Shown here piece after piece: positions 52,559-60,896 of a stretch of DNA of 64,000 nucleotides. Source of the stretch: CAZLNO01 sp964561005 (lineage in GTDB: Bacteria; Pseudomonadota; Alphaproteobacteria; Kiloniellales; Rhodovibrionaceae); NCBI GenBank assembly GCA_964561005.1, contig CAZLNO010000001.1, positions 61,235 to 125,234 of the forward strand, read 5' to 3'. Positions within the stretch are counted from its first letter, which is position 1, and the number at the start of each line of letters is the position of its first letter. The position numbers were made by a program, and so were the translations under genes. The notes beneath the pieces were generated by a model, which ran no database searches, was not told the DNA's origin, and worked only from the letters and a program-made list of their open reading frames with translations.

Positions 52559-53377
52559 TTATCCGCCCGCCGGCGAGGACAGCCCGCGGGCGAGGGCGAC
52601 CAGGCGCGGCCCGATATCCTCGGCAAGCTGCTCCGGCGACAGCATGAACGACGGACCGCCGCAGTTCAGCGCGAACACCGCCGAGCGGTGCGGCAGCACC
52701 ACGGGCACGCCGACCGCGTGGACATCGCGGTGCCAGTCGCCCAGCGAGAAGCAGAAGCCGCGCGCGGCAACGTCCTCGACGGCCTGGGCCACGCCAGCCC
52801 GGATGCGCGCGGCATCGTCGGGCTGCTTGCGAACGGCGTGCTCCAGCAGGTAGTCACGCTCCTCCGCCGGCAAGGCCGCCAGCAGCGCCCGGCCCATGGC
52901 GGTGGTGGCGATCGGGATGCGCGAGCCCACGTCGAGGCTCAGCGTGACGGCACCGGGGCCGCGGCAGCACTCGACATAGACCATCTCCAGGCGATCGCGG
53001 CTGCCCAGCGCCACCGAGGCGTTGCTGTGCTCGGCCAGCGCCTGCATCAGCGGTCGCGCCCGCTCCCGGATGTCCATCCCGGCCAGCAGGGTGTAGCCCA
53101 GCGCCAGCACACCGGTGCCGAGCTGGTACTTGTTGAAGCGCTCCGCGTACGACAGGTAGCCCAGCTTGCACAGCGTGTAGGTCAACCGCGACACCGTGGG
53201 CTTGGGCAACCCCGTGCGCTCGGCGATCTCGTGGTTGCCCAGCGCCACGTCATTCTGCCGGAACGCCCGTAGCACCTCCAGCCCGCGCGCCAGCGCGGTC
53301 ACGAACTGCCGTTCGCGTCCCTCGGCCTCGACCTCGGCCTGGTCCGGCGAAAGGTACTGCTCGCGCGGTCGGTCCAT
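52559..53377 (-). CDS. IclR family regulator
   Basis: The 272-residue protein has an N-terminal winged HTH (FVTALARGLEVLRAFRQND, then RTGLPKPTVSRLTYTLCKLG) and a C-terminal GAF-like effector domain (YVECCRGPGAVTLSLDVGSR, PIATTAMGRALLAALPAEER). PcaU/PobR-type members control aromatic- or carboxylic-acid degradation and act as activators or repressors. ATG 53377 is chosen; the frame continues to 53881 as noise. It is divergent from an acyl-CoA dehydrogenase and probably binds the three-part operator at 53497 and the matching sites at 47294 and 59276. Confidence 0.92.
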   Translation of the reverse strand: MDRPREQYLSPDQAEVEAEGRERQFVTALARGLEVLRAFRQNDVALGNHEIAERTGLPKPTVSRLTYTLCKLGYLSYAERFNKYQLGTGVLALGYTLLAGMDIRERARPLMQALAEHSNASVALGSRDRLEMVYVECCRGPGAVTLSLDVGSRIPIATTAMGRALLAALPAEERDYLLEHAVRKQPDDAARIRAGVAQAVEDVAARGFCFSLGDWHRDVHAVGVPVVLPHRSAVFALNCGGPSFMLSPEQLAEDIGPRLVALARGLSSPAGG

Positions 53378-53496
53378 GCGTCGTCCTTGCTTGTCCGGTC
53401 GCCCTCGTGCGGCCGGCACCTTCACCCGCCTCGTCCGAGTTCCGCAAGCAAAGCCCGCGTCTAGCGCCCAGGGCTTTGCGCCCGCCGGCGGAGGAG

Positions 53497-53523
53497 TTCC
53501 GCATTGCAGAACTCGCTTTCGCA
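53497..53523. promoter_or_regulatory. Predicted IclR operator A (three half-sites)
   Basis: The site reads TTCCGC, ATT, GCAGAA, five bases, TTTCGCA. The first two half-sites form the pseudo-palindrome TTCCGCATTGCAGAA, within a wider GAGTTC...GAACTC inverted repeat (53494-53514). A further TTCCGCA half-site lies at 53440-53446. It is between the divergent IclR gene and the acyl-CoA dehydrogenase and matches operators B and C in register. Confidence 0.7.
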
Positions 53524-53576
53524 GAATTATAGTGCCGGTGGCGGACATGGGAAAACGGAATCTGGGGAGGGCGCCC

Positions 53577-54731
53577 TTGGCCCTGGACAGCGAGACCCTG
53601 GACCACCTAGTGGCCGGCGTGCGCCGCTTCGTGCGCGAGCGCCTGGTGCCGCGCGAGGCGGAGGTGGCGGAAACCGACCAGGTGCCCCCGGACCTGGTGG
53701 GCGAGATGCGCGAGCTGGGCCTGTTCGGGCTGTCGATTCCCGAGGAATACGGCGGGCTGGGCCTGAACATGGAGGAGGAGGTCCGCATCGCCTTCGAGCT
53801 GGGCCAGACCTCGCCGGCCTTCCGCTCGCTGCTGGGCACCAACAACGGCATCGGCTCGCAGGGCATCGTCATGGACGGCACCGAGGCGCAGAAGCGGCAC
53901 TACCTGCCGAAGCTGGCCGCGGGCGAGATCATCGGCGCCTTCTGCCTGACCGAGCCGGACGCGGGCTCGGACGCCGCCTCGCTGCGCACGCGGGCCGCGC
54001 GGGACGGCGACCACTACGTCCTCAACGGCACCAAGCGCTACATCACCAACGCGCCCGAGGCCGGCCTTTTCACCGTGATGGCCCGCACCGACCCGGACGA
54101 GCCCGGCGCGCGGGGCATCACCGCCTTTTTGGTCGACGCCGCCACGCCGGGCATCGAGCTGGGGCCGCTGGACAAGAAGATGGGCCAGCGCGGCGCGCAC
54201 ACCTGCGACGTGGTCTTCCGCGACTGCCGCGTGCCGGCCGAGGCGGTGCTGGGCGGCGTCGAGGGCCGGGGGTTCAAGACCGCGATGAAGGTGCTGGACC
54301 GCGGACGGCTGCACATCTCCGCGGTGTGCTGCGGCGTGGCCGAGCGGCTGATCGCCGACAGCCTGGCCTACGCCCTGGAGCGCAAGCAGTTCGGCAGCCG
54401 CATCGCCGACTTCCAGCTCGTGCAGGCCCTGCTGGCCGACTGTCGCACCGAGGCCTACGCCGGCTGGGCGATGGTGCTGGACGCCGCGCGGCGCAAGGAC
54501 CGCGGCGAGCCGACCACGCAGGAGGCCGCCTGCTGCAAGTACTACTGCGCGGAGATGGTGGGCCGCGTGGCCGACCGGGCGGTGCAGATCCACGGGGGCG
54601 CCGGCTACATCGCCGACTACGGGGTCGAGCGGTTCTACCGCGACGTGCGGCTGTTCCGGCTCTACGAAGGCACCTCGCAGATCCAGCAGCTCGTCATCGC
54701 CCGCAACATGATCAAGGACGCCGAGGGGTGA
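53577..54731 (+). CDS. Acyl-CoA dehydrogenase (second copy, IclR-linked)
   Basis: The 384-residue flavoenzyme has FCLTEPDAGSDAASLRTRAA, the substrate-domain KKMGQRGAHTCDVVFRD, QIHGGAGYIADYGVERFYRD and the catalytic-base region LYEGTSQIQQLVIARNM. It desaturates an acyl-CoA and passes electrons to ETF. I choose TTG 53577 (MALDSETLDHLVAGVRRFV) because GGGGAGG precedes it and related enzymes begin MALD; ATG 53547 lies only 24 bases after the operator and has a poor ribosome-binding site. A terminator follows at 54821. Confidence 0.92.
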   Translation: MALDSETLDHLVAGVRRFVRERLVPREAEVAETDQVPPDLVGEMRELGLFGLSIPEEYGGLGLNMEEEVRIAFELGQTSPAFRSLLGTNNGIGSQGIVMDGTEAQKRHYLPKLAAGEIIGAFCLTEPDAGSDAASLRTRAARDGDHYVLNGTKRYITNAPEAGLFTVMARTDPDEPGARGITAFLVDAATPGIELGPLDKKMGQRGAHTCDVVFRDCRVPAEAVLGGVEGRGFKTAMKVLDRGRLHISAVCCGVAERLIADSLAYALERKQFGSRIADFQLVQALLADCRTEAYAGWAMVLDAARRKDRGEPTTQEAACCKYYCAEMVGRVADRAVQIHGGAGYIADYGVERFYRDVRLFRLYEGTSQIQQLVIARNMIKDAEG

Positions 54732-54820
54732 ATTGCCCGGCATGCCCCTGAGCAATCCCATAATGCGGCACGGATCGCGGGCGGGGGCTTGTCCTATCGG
54801 CACCGAGTATCGCCCATTCG

Positions 54821-54856
54821 CCGGTCGGGGTCTCTGGCCCCGACCGGAACGTTTTT
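54821..54856 (+). terminator. Rho-independent terminator after the acyl-CoA dehydrogenase
   Basis: A perfect 10-bp stem CCGGTCGGGG/CCCCGACCGG (54821-54830 with 54838-54847) with a seven-base loop is followed by AACGTTTTT. It ends transcription from the IclR-controlled acyl-CoA dehydrogenase gene and insulates it from the convergent TRAP operon. Confidence 0.82.
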
Positions 54857-54882
54857 GGTGACTCACGGCCTTTGAAACATTG

Positions 54883-54907
54883 GGGGCGCGGACGGAGCCC
54901 GCGCCCC
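54883..54907 (-). terminator. Probable terminator of the TRAP transporter operon
   Basis: A 9-bp stem GGGGCGCGG/CCGCGCCCC (54883-54891 with 54899-54907) with a seven-base loop lies 33 bases after the TRAP permease stop. The minus-strand tail ATGTTTCAAA has only a weak T tract, so termination may be partial. Confidence 0.55.
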
Positions 54908-54939
54908 GCCGGATCCGAGCCCCCGACCGGCGGGAAAGG

Positions 54940-56907
54940 CTACGCCGCGCGGGCCAGGCGGCGCAGGCCGAAGTCGGTCGCCAGGCCGGCCAGCGCCAGG
55001 CCGACGGCGACGCCGGCCGTCTCGAAGTGGCCCAGGCCCAGCTCCGGGCTGCCGGGAAAGGCGAACAGCAGCCCGCCCAGCGCCAGCAGGCCGCGGCCGG
55101 CCCAGCCCCGGCCGCCGCGCTCCAGGGCGCCGTAGCCCAGGAGATGGCCCTGGCTCGCCGCGGCAATCAGGGTCACCCCCAGCGCGGCGGTGAGGCAGAC
55201 CGTCACCACCTGCACCACCGAGCCGTGCAGGATCAGCGCCGGGTTCAGCACGAAGAAAAAGGGAATGACATAGATGATGCTGCCCAGCTTCATCGCCGAG
55301 AAGCCGGCGCGCATCGGGTCGGAGCCGGCCAGCGTCGCCGCCGCGAAGGCGCCCAGGGCCACCGGCGGGGTGATGTAGGACAGCATGCCCCAGTACAGGA
55401 TGAAGAGGTGCACCCCCAGCGGGTCCAGCCCCGCCTGCGTCAGCGCCGGCGCCAGCACGACGGCCAGGAAGATGTAGGCCGCGGTGACCGTCATTCCCAT
55501 GCCCAGGATGAAGCTGGTCACCGCGCCCATCACCAGCAGCAGCAGCGGCGCCCCGCCCGCCAGGTGCACCAGGTCCGTCGCCACCGTGCCGGCCAGGCCG
55601 GTCACCACCAGCGCCCCGATCACCAGCCCCACCCCGGCCAGGATCGCCACCAGCTCCGCCAGCACCTTGCCGGCCTCGTAGACGAGGTGGCGTAGCGCCG
55701 CGAGGTCGAGGCGCTGGCCGAACACCTGGTTCACGACCAACAGCACGGCGGTGGCGTAGAACGGCGCCAGCGCCTCCTGCTTGAGCATCAGCAGCATCCA
55801 GACCAGCACGACGAAGCTGAAGATGTAGTGCCAGCCCCGCTTGAAGGTGGGCCAGAACGCCGGCAGCTCCTTCGCCGGCAGGCCTTTCAGGCCCTGCATC
55901 GCCGCGTAGGCGTCGACCTGCAGGAACAGGCCCAGGTAGTAGAGGATGGAGGGGATGGCCGCGGCGATGGCCACCTCGATGTAGGGCATCTGCAGGAAGG
56001 AGGCCATGACGAAGGCGGTCGCGCCCATGACCGGCGGCATCAGCACGCCGCCGGTGGACGCGCAGGCCTCCACGCCGGCGGCGTAACGGGCCGAGAAGCC
56101 GGTGCGCATCATCGTCGGCACCGTCATCGCGCCGGTGGTCAGCACGTTGGTGATGACGCTGCCGCTCATCGAGCCCAGCAGCCCGCTGGAGAAGATCGAC
56201 ACCTTGGCCGCGCCGCCGCGCACGTTGCCCAGCAGCGCGAAGGCCAGGTCGAGGAAGAAGCGCCCGGCCCCGGTGTGCTGCAGGCTGACCCCGAACAGCA
56301 CGAAGCCGATCACCAGCGTGCCGAAGGCCCGCATCGGGATGCCGAAGGCCGCCTCGGTCGAATATGTGTAGAAGGCGGCGACGTCCTCGATCGACTGCGC
56401 GAAGCCGGAAATCGGCCCCGGCACGATGTCGGCGACGGTGGGATAGAGCGAGAACAGCAGGACGACGACGACCAGCACGTTGCCGCCGGCCCGCCGCACC
56501 GCCTCCAGCAGCAGCGCCCAGAGCCCGAAGCCGGCCACGATGGCACCGGTGGGGGCGAAGTACTCCCAGCCCTCGTTGATCGACCGCTCCGCGTTCCAGA
56601 CCACGTAGCCGCAGGCGGCCATGGCGAGGGCGAAGAGCGCCAGATCGTACCAGGGCAGGCGTTGCATGTCCGCCGCGCGGGCGGGAAACACCAGGAACAC
56701 CACCGGCAGGAGCAGCGCCGCCAGCAGCGCCAGATACTGGTTTTGCAGCAGGACGAAGCCCACGAGGAACCCCAGGTTGAACACCTGGTTGATCGCGACG
56801 AGCACCGCCGCCACGCAGAGCGCGCGGACCACCTCGGCCCAGAATCGCGGCGGCACGCGATGACGGGCCGGTCCCGCCACCGCGTGCCCGTCCGGCGTCG
56901 CGGTCAT
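54940..56907 (-). CDS. TRAP transporter, fused DctQ-DctM (TAXI-type) permease
   Basis: The 655-residue membrane protein joins the small and large TRAP membrane subunits, as is usual for TAXI systems. Conserved segments include STEAAFGIPMRAFGTLVIGF, SIFSSGLLGSMSGSVITNVL, ACASTGGVLMPPVMGATAFV and TPPVALGAFAAATLAG. It imports a carboxylate with a sodium gradient. It follows the TAXI binding protein by 16 bases and is terminated by hairpins before the acyl-CoA dehydrogenase. The substrate is unknown. Confidence 0.92.
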   Translation of the reverse strand: MTATPDGHAVAGPARHRVPPRFWAEVVRALCVAAVLVAINQVFNLGFLVGFVLLQNQYLALLAALLLPVVFLVFPARAADMQRLPWYDLALFALAMAACGYVVWNAERSINEGWEYFAPTGAIVAGFGLWALLLEAVRRAGGNVLVVVVLLFSLYPTVADIVPGPISGFAQSIEDVAAFYTYSTEAAFGIPMRAFGTLVIGFVLFGVSLQHTGAGRFFLDLAFALLGNVRGGAAKVSIFSSGLLGSMSGSVITNVLTTGAMTVPTMMRTGFSARYAAGVEACASTGGVLMPPVMGATAFVMASFLQMPYIEVAIAAAIPSILYYLGLFLQVDAYAAMQGLKGLPAKELPAFWPTFKRGWHYIFSFVVLVWMLLMLKQEALAPFYATAVLLVVNQVFGQRLDLAALRHLVYEAGKVLAELVAILAGVGLVIGALVVTGLAGTVATDLVHLAGGAPLLLLVMGAVTSFILGMGMTVTAAYIFLAVVLAPALTQAGLDPLGVHLFILYWGMLSYITPPVALGAFAAATLAGSDPMRAGFSAMKLGSIIYVIPFFFVLNPALILHGSVVQVVTVCLTAALGVTLIAAASQGHLLGYGALERGGRGWAGRGLLALGGLLFAFPGSPELGLGHFETAGVAVGLALAGLATDFGLRRLARAA

Positions 56908-56923
56908 GTTCCGGCGGACGGTC

Positions 56924-58096
56924 CTACTTGAAGACGGGCTCGAAGCCGGCCTCCGACAGCGCCTGGGCGCGGGCCTTCATCCAGCCGTCCTGGAAGGCCT
57001 CGTCGTCCGAGGGCGCGTCGGCGGTATAGCTTTCCCAGGCCTCGGCGAGCACCTTCTGCCGCTCGATCAGGCGGTCGTTGTGGGCCTGCGCCTGCGACGA
57101 CCAGACGCCGATCTCCTTGAAGTACGCGACCGCCGCCTCGTGATAGGGCACCGCCCAGGTGAAGTCCTGGTTCTCCATGGCCCAGCCGCTGGCGCCCGGC
57201 GCGCCGTCCTTGTAGGCGTCGTACTGTTCGACCATCGCCTTGGTCATGTTGTAGACGAGGTCGTCGTCCTGCGACTCGTAGACGGTCAGGATCGGGTAGG
57301 GATAGGTGCCGCCCTCGTGCGGGTTGTCCTTGGACAGCCCCGCGCCCTCGATGGCGATGTGCTGGGTCATGTAGGGCGCCTTGCTTTCCAGGCGCGCCCA
57401 GCCCTCCTCGTCATCGTGCGGCAGCGGCGGCCAGACCAGCCCGCGCGGCGAGGATTCGAGCTGCACCGCCCGTCCGGAGGTGGTGATGGCCCAGGCCCCG
57501 TCGGCCTGATCGTTGACGATGCCTTCCCAGGACGCGCCGAAGCCGGAGAACTCCACCTTCTCCACGTCGTCCCAGGTCAGCCCGGCGAACCACAGCACGG
57601 CCTCGACGTTGTAGTTCAGCGCCGGGGCGCCGCGCACCCAGGCCACGCGCTTGCCCTTCAGGTCGGCGATGCTCTCCACGCCGATATCGCCGGCGACGCC
57701 GATGGTCAGGTTGGTGTTGCCGATCGAGGTGAGCAGGATGCGTACCGGCTGCGGCCCCCAGTCGCGGGCGGCGAAGACGAAGACACCCTCCTGGCTGAAG
57801 TAGCTGGCCAGGCCGGTGGCCGAGGCGTGCACCTTGCCCTCGCGCAGCGGCACCATGCGGGAGATGTCGTTCTTGCCCGGCAGCACCCGCAGGTTCACGC
57901 CCAGGTTCTCCTTGAACGCCTTGCCGATGGCGACCGACTGGCTGTAGCCCGAGGAGCCCACGCCATACGCGGTCCACGCCATCGTGCCCGGCAGCTCGAT
58001 CTCCGAGTCCGCGGCGAGCGCCGGCGATGCCGCCCCGAGCGCGAAGGCCGCGGCGGCCAGCCAGCGGGTGGGGGTGCGCATGCTTCGTCCCTTCAT
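56924..58096 (-). CDS. TAXI family TRAP solute-binding protein
   Basis: The 390-residue periplasmic protein has a signal (LAAAAFALGAASPALA), YGVGSSGYSQSVAIGKAFKE, KNDISRMVPLREGKVHAS, DIGVESIADLKGKRVAWVRG and the C-terminal FTWAVPYHEAAVAYFKEIGV, which are TAXI-type features. It delivers a small carboxylate to the fused permease downstream. ATG 58096 is preferred because GGGAGG lies 8 bases upstream; ATG 58081 is also in frame. The gene follows a repeat region and the enoyl-CoA hydratase on the same strand. Confidence 0.92.
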   Translation of the reverse strand: MKGRSMRTPTRWLAAAAFALGAASPALAADSEIELPGTMAWTAYGVGSSGYSQSVAIGKAFKENLGVNLRVLPGKNDISRMVPLREGKVHASATGLASYFSQEGVFVFAARDWGPQPVRILLTSIGNTNLTIGVAGDIGVESIADLKGKRVAWVRGAPALNYNVEAVLWFAGLTWDDVEKVEFSGFGASWEGIVNDQADGAWAITTSGRAVQLESSPRGLVWPPLPHDDEEGWARLESKAPYMTQHIAIEGAGLSKDNPHEGGTYPYPILTVYESQDDDLVYNMTKAMVEQYDAYKDGAPGASGWAMENQDFTWAVPYHEAAVAYFKEIGVWSSQAQAHNDRLIERQKVLAEAWESYTADAPSDDEAFQDGWMKARAQALSEAGFEPVFK

Positions 58097-58149
58097 GACT
58101 TTCAACCTCCCTGTGTCATCATGCGTTCTCGTTAAACGGACTGGGCGGC

Positions 58150-58397
58150 CTCGTCCTTCGACAGGCTCAGGACGAGGATGCTTGCTGTTCCTCCCAACCA
58201 CCTCATGTTGAGCCTATCGACCCACCTCATGCTGNNNNNNNNNNNNNNNNNNNNNNNNNNNNNNNNNNNNNNNNNNNNNNNNNNNNNNNNNNNNNNNNNN
58301 NNNNNNNNNNNNNNNNNNNNNNNNNNNNNNNNNNCCTATCGACCCACCTCATGCTGTTCCTCCCAACCACCTCATGCTGAGCTTGTCGAAGCATGAG
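58150..58397. repeat. REP-like palindromes and tandem repeat around an assembly gap
   Basis: This covers most of the 374-base gene-free stretch between the TAXI gene and the enoyl-CoA hydratase. Complete 27-base units are CTCGTCCT-N11-AGGACGAG (58150-58176) and CTCATGCT-N11-AGCATGAG (58371-58397). Between them a degenerate unit GTTCCTCCCAACCACCTCAT occurs once on each side of the gap, and a 22-base string beginning CCTATCGACC (58213-58234) is repeated exactly at 58335-58356. No gene is seen here. Confidence 0.85.
58235..58334. other. Assembly gap of exactly 100 N
   Basis: One hundred N characters fill this interval. Identical 22-base strings end and begin the flanking sequence, so this is a scaffold join in a repeat and the real length is unknown. 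The translated open frames crossing it have no meaning. Confidence 0.99.
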
Positions 58398-58470
58398 GCC
58401 TCCGAACACGAAGTCGGCCGACGGCCAAGCATGAGCGGCCACGGCGGCAAGTTTTCTCCCGCCGGCCGCC

Positions 58471-59241
58471 TCACCGGCCGCTGTAGGTCGGCTTGCGCTT
58501 TTCCAGGAAGGCCCGCATGCCCTCCTTCTGGTCCTCGCCGGCGAAGAGAAGCTGCATGGCCTTGCGCTCCAGGCTCATCGCCGCCTCCAGCGAGGCGTCC
58601 TGGCCCTGGATCAGCACCTCCTTGGTCTGCTCGATGGCCAGCGGCGGCAGCTTGGCGATATCGCGGGCCATCTTCTCGGCCTCGGCGAAGACCTCGGCGT
58701 CGGGAACGACCTTGCTCGCCAGACCGATCTGGAAGGCCTCCCGGCCGTCGATGGGGCGACCGGTCAGGCACAGGCGCATGGCCTGGAACTTGCCGACCGC
58801 GCGGGTCAGGCGCTGGGTGCCGCCGGCGCCCGGCATGATGCCGACCCGCACCTCCGGCTGGCCCAGGCTGGCGTTCTCGCCCACCACCAGGATGTCGGCG
58901 TGCATCGCCAGCTCCAGTCCGCCGCCCAGCGCGTGGCCGTTGATCGCGGCGATGACCGGCTTGGGACACTCGGCGACCTTCTTCCACAGCCGCTCGCTGT
59001 GGCGCGCGACCATCTCAATGGCCGAGGCCTCGACCATCTCGCTCAGGTCCGCCCCGGCGGCAAAGGCCTCCTCGTTGCCGGTCAGGATGACGCAGCGCAC
59101 CGCGTCGTCGGCGCCCAGCTCGCCGAAGATCTCGGCAAGCCGGCGGCGAACCTCCAGATTGAGGGCGTTGCGCTGCGCCGGGCGGTTCAGACGCACCACC
59201 GCGACGCCGTCGTCGCGGCGCTCGACGAGAACGGGCTCCAT
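58471..59241 (-). CDS. Enoyl-CoA hydratase/isomerase
   Basis: The 256-residue crotonase-fold enzyme has VVRLNRPAQRNALNLEVRRR, the oxyanion-hole region EAFAAGADLSEM and AAINGHALGGGLELAMHADI, and the catalytic-glutamate region LGQPEVRVGIMPGAGGTQRL. It hydrates 2-enoyl-CoA to (S)-3-hydroxyacyl-CoA. ATG 59241 is the start; the longer frame crosses operator C. It is divergent from the 3-hydroxyacyl-CoA dehydrogenase and is probably the first gene of a hydratase-TAXI-TRAP operon. Confidence 0.93.
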   Translation of the reverse strand: MEPVLVERRDDGVAVVRLNRPAQRNALNLEVRRRLAEIFGELGADDAVRCVILTGNEEAFAAGADLSEMVEASAIEMVARHSERLWKKVAECPKPVIAAINGHALGGGLELAMHADILVVGENASLGQPEVRVGIMPGAGGTQRLTRAVGKFQAMRLCLTGRPIDGREAFQIGLASKVVPDAEVFAEAEKMARDIAKLPPLAIEQTKEVLIQGQDASLEAAMSLERKAMQLLFAGEDQKEGMRAFLEKRKPTYSGR

Positions 59242-59275
59242 GGCCTCCCCTTCAAGGCGATTGTTGTGCGCCGGA

Positions 59276-59302
59276 TTTTGACATGCGGAATACCATTTTG
59301 CA
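59276..59302. promoter_or_regulatory. Predicted IclR operator C (three half-sites)
   Basis: The site reads TTTTGA, CAT, GCGGAA, five bases, TTTTGCA; the core TGCGGAATACCATTTTGCA is at 59284-59302. It has the same spacing as operators A and B and shares ATGCRGAATAC with B. It lies between the divergent enoyl-CoA hydratase and 3-hydroxyacyl-CoA dehydrogenase genes, about 35 bases upstream of the first. Confidence 0.65.
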
Positions 59303-59372
59303 AACTTCCCCCGCCCGGCAAGCGGGCCTCCGGCGCGCCGTCGCACGCCGATCCACGAGGGGAGTTCACCGC

Positions 59373-60881
59373 ATGACCGATTTCGACGCGCAGACCGCGA
59401 CCATCGGCGTCGTCGGCGCCGGCGCCATGGGCCAGGGCATCGTCCAGGTGGCGCTGCAAGGCGGGCTTCAGGTGCGGCTGTACGATGCCAAGCCGGACGC
59501 CGCGGAAGCCGGGCGCGACAAGGTGTTCGCCCGGCTGCGTCGCCTGGTGGAGAAGGGCCGGCTGGACGCCACCGATGTCGACGCGATGGAGGGCCGCCTG
59601 ACCCTGGTGCCGGCGCTGGCCGAGATGCGGCCCTGCGCGGCGGTCGTCGAGGCGGTGTTCGAGGACCTCGACCTCAAGCGCAACGTCTTCGCGGAGCTTG
59701 AGGGCCATGTCGCCGCGGACGCGATCCTCGCCTCCAACACCTCCTCCATCTCGATCGCCGCCATCGCCAGCCAGTGCCGCCACAAGGGCCGGGTCGCCGG
59801 CCTGCACTTCTTCAACCCCGTGCCGCTGATGCGGCTGGTGGAGGTGGTCGTCGGCCCGGACACCCGGCCGGAGGTGGCCGACGCCCTGATGACGCTGGGC
59901 GAGCGCCTGGGCCGCACGCCGGTGCGGGTGAAGGACGCGCCGGGCTTCCTGGTGAACATGGGCGGCCGCGCCTATACGACCGAGGCCCTGCACATCCTGC
60001 ACGAGCGCGTCGCGACCCCGGCGCAGATCGACGCCGTCATGCGCGACGGCTGCGGCTACCGCATGGGGCCCTGCGAGCTGATGGACCTGACCGGCATCGA
60101 CGTCAACTACCCGGTCAGCCGGATCGTCCACGAGGGCTATATGTACGATCCGCGCCTCCGCACGACGCCGGGGCACCGCGCCCTCCACGAGGCGGGCCGC
60201 CACGGCCGCAAGACCGGCCAGGGCCACTTCGCCTACGACACCGAAGGCAAGCGCACGGACGCGGACAGCCCCGACCTCCGGGTCGACGCGGAACCGGCCG
60301 CCGCCGTGGCGATGGCCGAGGCGGACGACCGCCTGCGCCGCTTCCTCGACGACATCGGGCTGCGGGTGCTGTCGGCGGATCATGGCCGCACGCCGATCGT
60401 CGCCGCGCCGGTGGGGGAGGACGCCAGCGCGCTGGCCGCGCGCACCGGCGCCGACCCGCGACGGCTGGTGGCGCTCGACCTGCTGTGCGACACTGATACG
60501 CGGGTGACGCTGATGACCCCGCCGGGGGCGGATGCGGCCGCGCGCGACGGCGTCGCGGCGGCGATCGCCGGGAGCGGCCGGGCGGTGACCGCCATCGCGG
60601 ACTCCTGCGGCTTCGTCAGCCAGCGCATGCAGGCCATGATCGCCAACCTGGGCTGCGAGATGGCGCAGATCGGGCTGGCCGAGCCCGAGGCGATCGACAC
60701 GGCGATGAAGCTCGGCCTCAACTATCCGCGCGGCCCGCTGGAGATCTGCGACCATCTCGGCCCGACCACGGTGCTGCACATCATGCGGCGGCTGCAGGCC
60801 CTGACTGGCGATGACCGCTATCGGCCCAGCCCGTGGCTGCGCCGCCGCGCCGAGCTCGACCTGCCGATCCACACCCCCTGA
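59373..60881 (+). CDS. 3-Hydroxyacyl-CoA dehydrogenase, long (two C-terminal domains)
   Basis: The 502-residue protein has the NAD site IGVVGAGAMGQGIVQVALQG (11-30), ASNTSSISIAAIAS, LHFFNPVPLMRLVEVVVG and two 3HCDH C-terminal domains (about 190-285 and 395-500, the latter with GLNYPRGPLEICDHLG). This PaaH-like length is typical of enzymes in aromatic and branched-acid degradation. It oxidises (S)-3-hydroxyacyl-CoA to the 3-oxo form. ATG 59373 follows GAGGGGAG. The D-2-hydroxyacid dehydrogenase gene is 15 bases downstream. Confidence 0.93.
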   Translation: MTDFDAQTATIGVVGAGAMGQGIVQVALQGGLQVRLYDAKPDAAEAGRDKVFARLRRLVEKGRLDATDVDAMEGRLTLVPALAEMRPCAAVVEAVFEDLDLKRNVFAELEGHVAADAILASNTSSISIAAIASQCRHKGRVAGLHFFNPVPLMRLVEVVVGPDTRPEVADALMTLGERLGRTPVRVKDAPGFLVNMGGRAYTTEALHILHERVATPAQIDAVMRDGCGYRMGPCELMDLTGIDVNYPVSRIVHEGYMYDPRLRTTPGHRALHEAGRHGRKTGQGHFAYDTEGKRTDADSPDLRVDAEPAAAVAMAEADDRLRRFLDDIGLRVLSADHGRTPIVAAPVGEDASALAARTGADPRRLVALDLLCDTDTRVTLMTPPGADAAARDGVAAAIAGSGRAVTAIADSCGFVSQRMQAMIANLGCEMAQIGLAEPEAIDTAMKLGLNYPRGPLEICDHLGPTTVLHIMRRLQALTGDDRYRPSPWLRRRAELDLPIHTP

Positions 60882-60896
60882 ACCCTGGAGGCGCCC

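Noticed and set aside
53547..53576. ATG 53547 as start of the second acyl-CoA dehydrogenase
   Set aside because: It lacks a good ribosome-binding site and lies right after the operator. TTG 53577 has GGGGAGG and gives the usual MALD N-terminus.
58150..58400. A CRISPR array around the gap
   Set aside because: The repeats are palindromic, unevenly spaced and dispersed elsewhere in the window, with no regular spacers and no cas genes.
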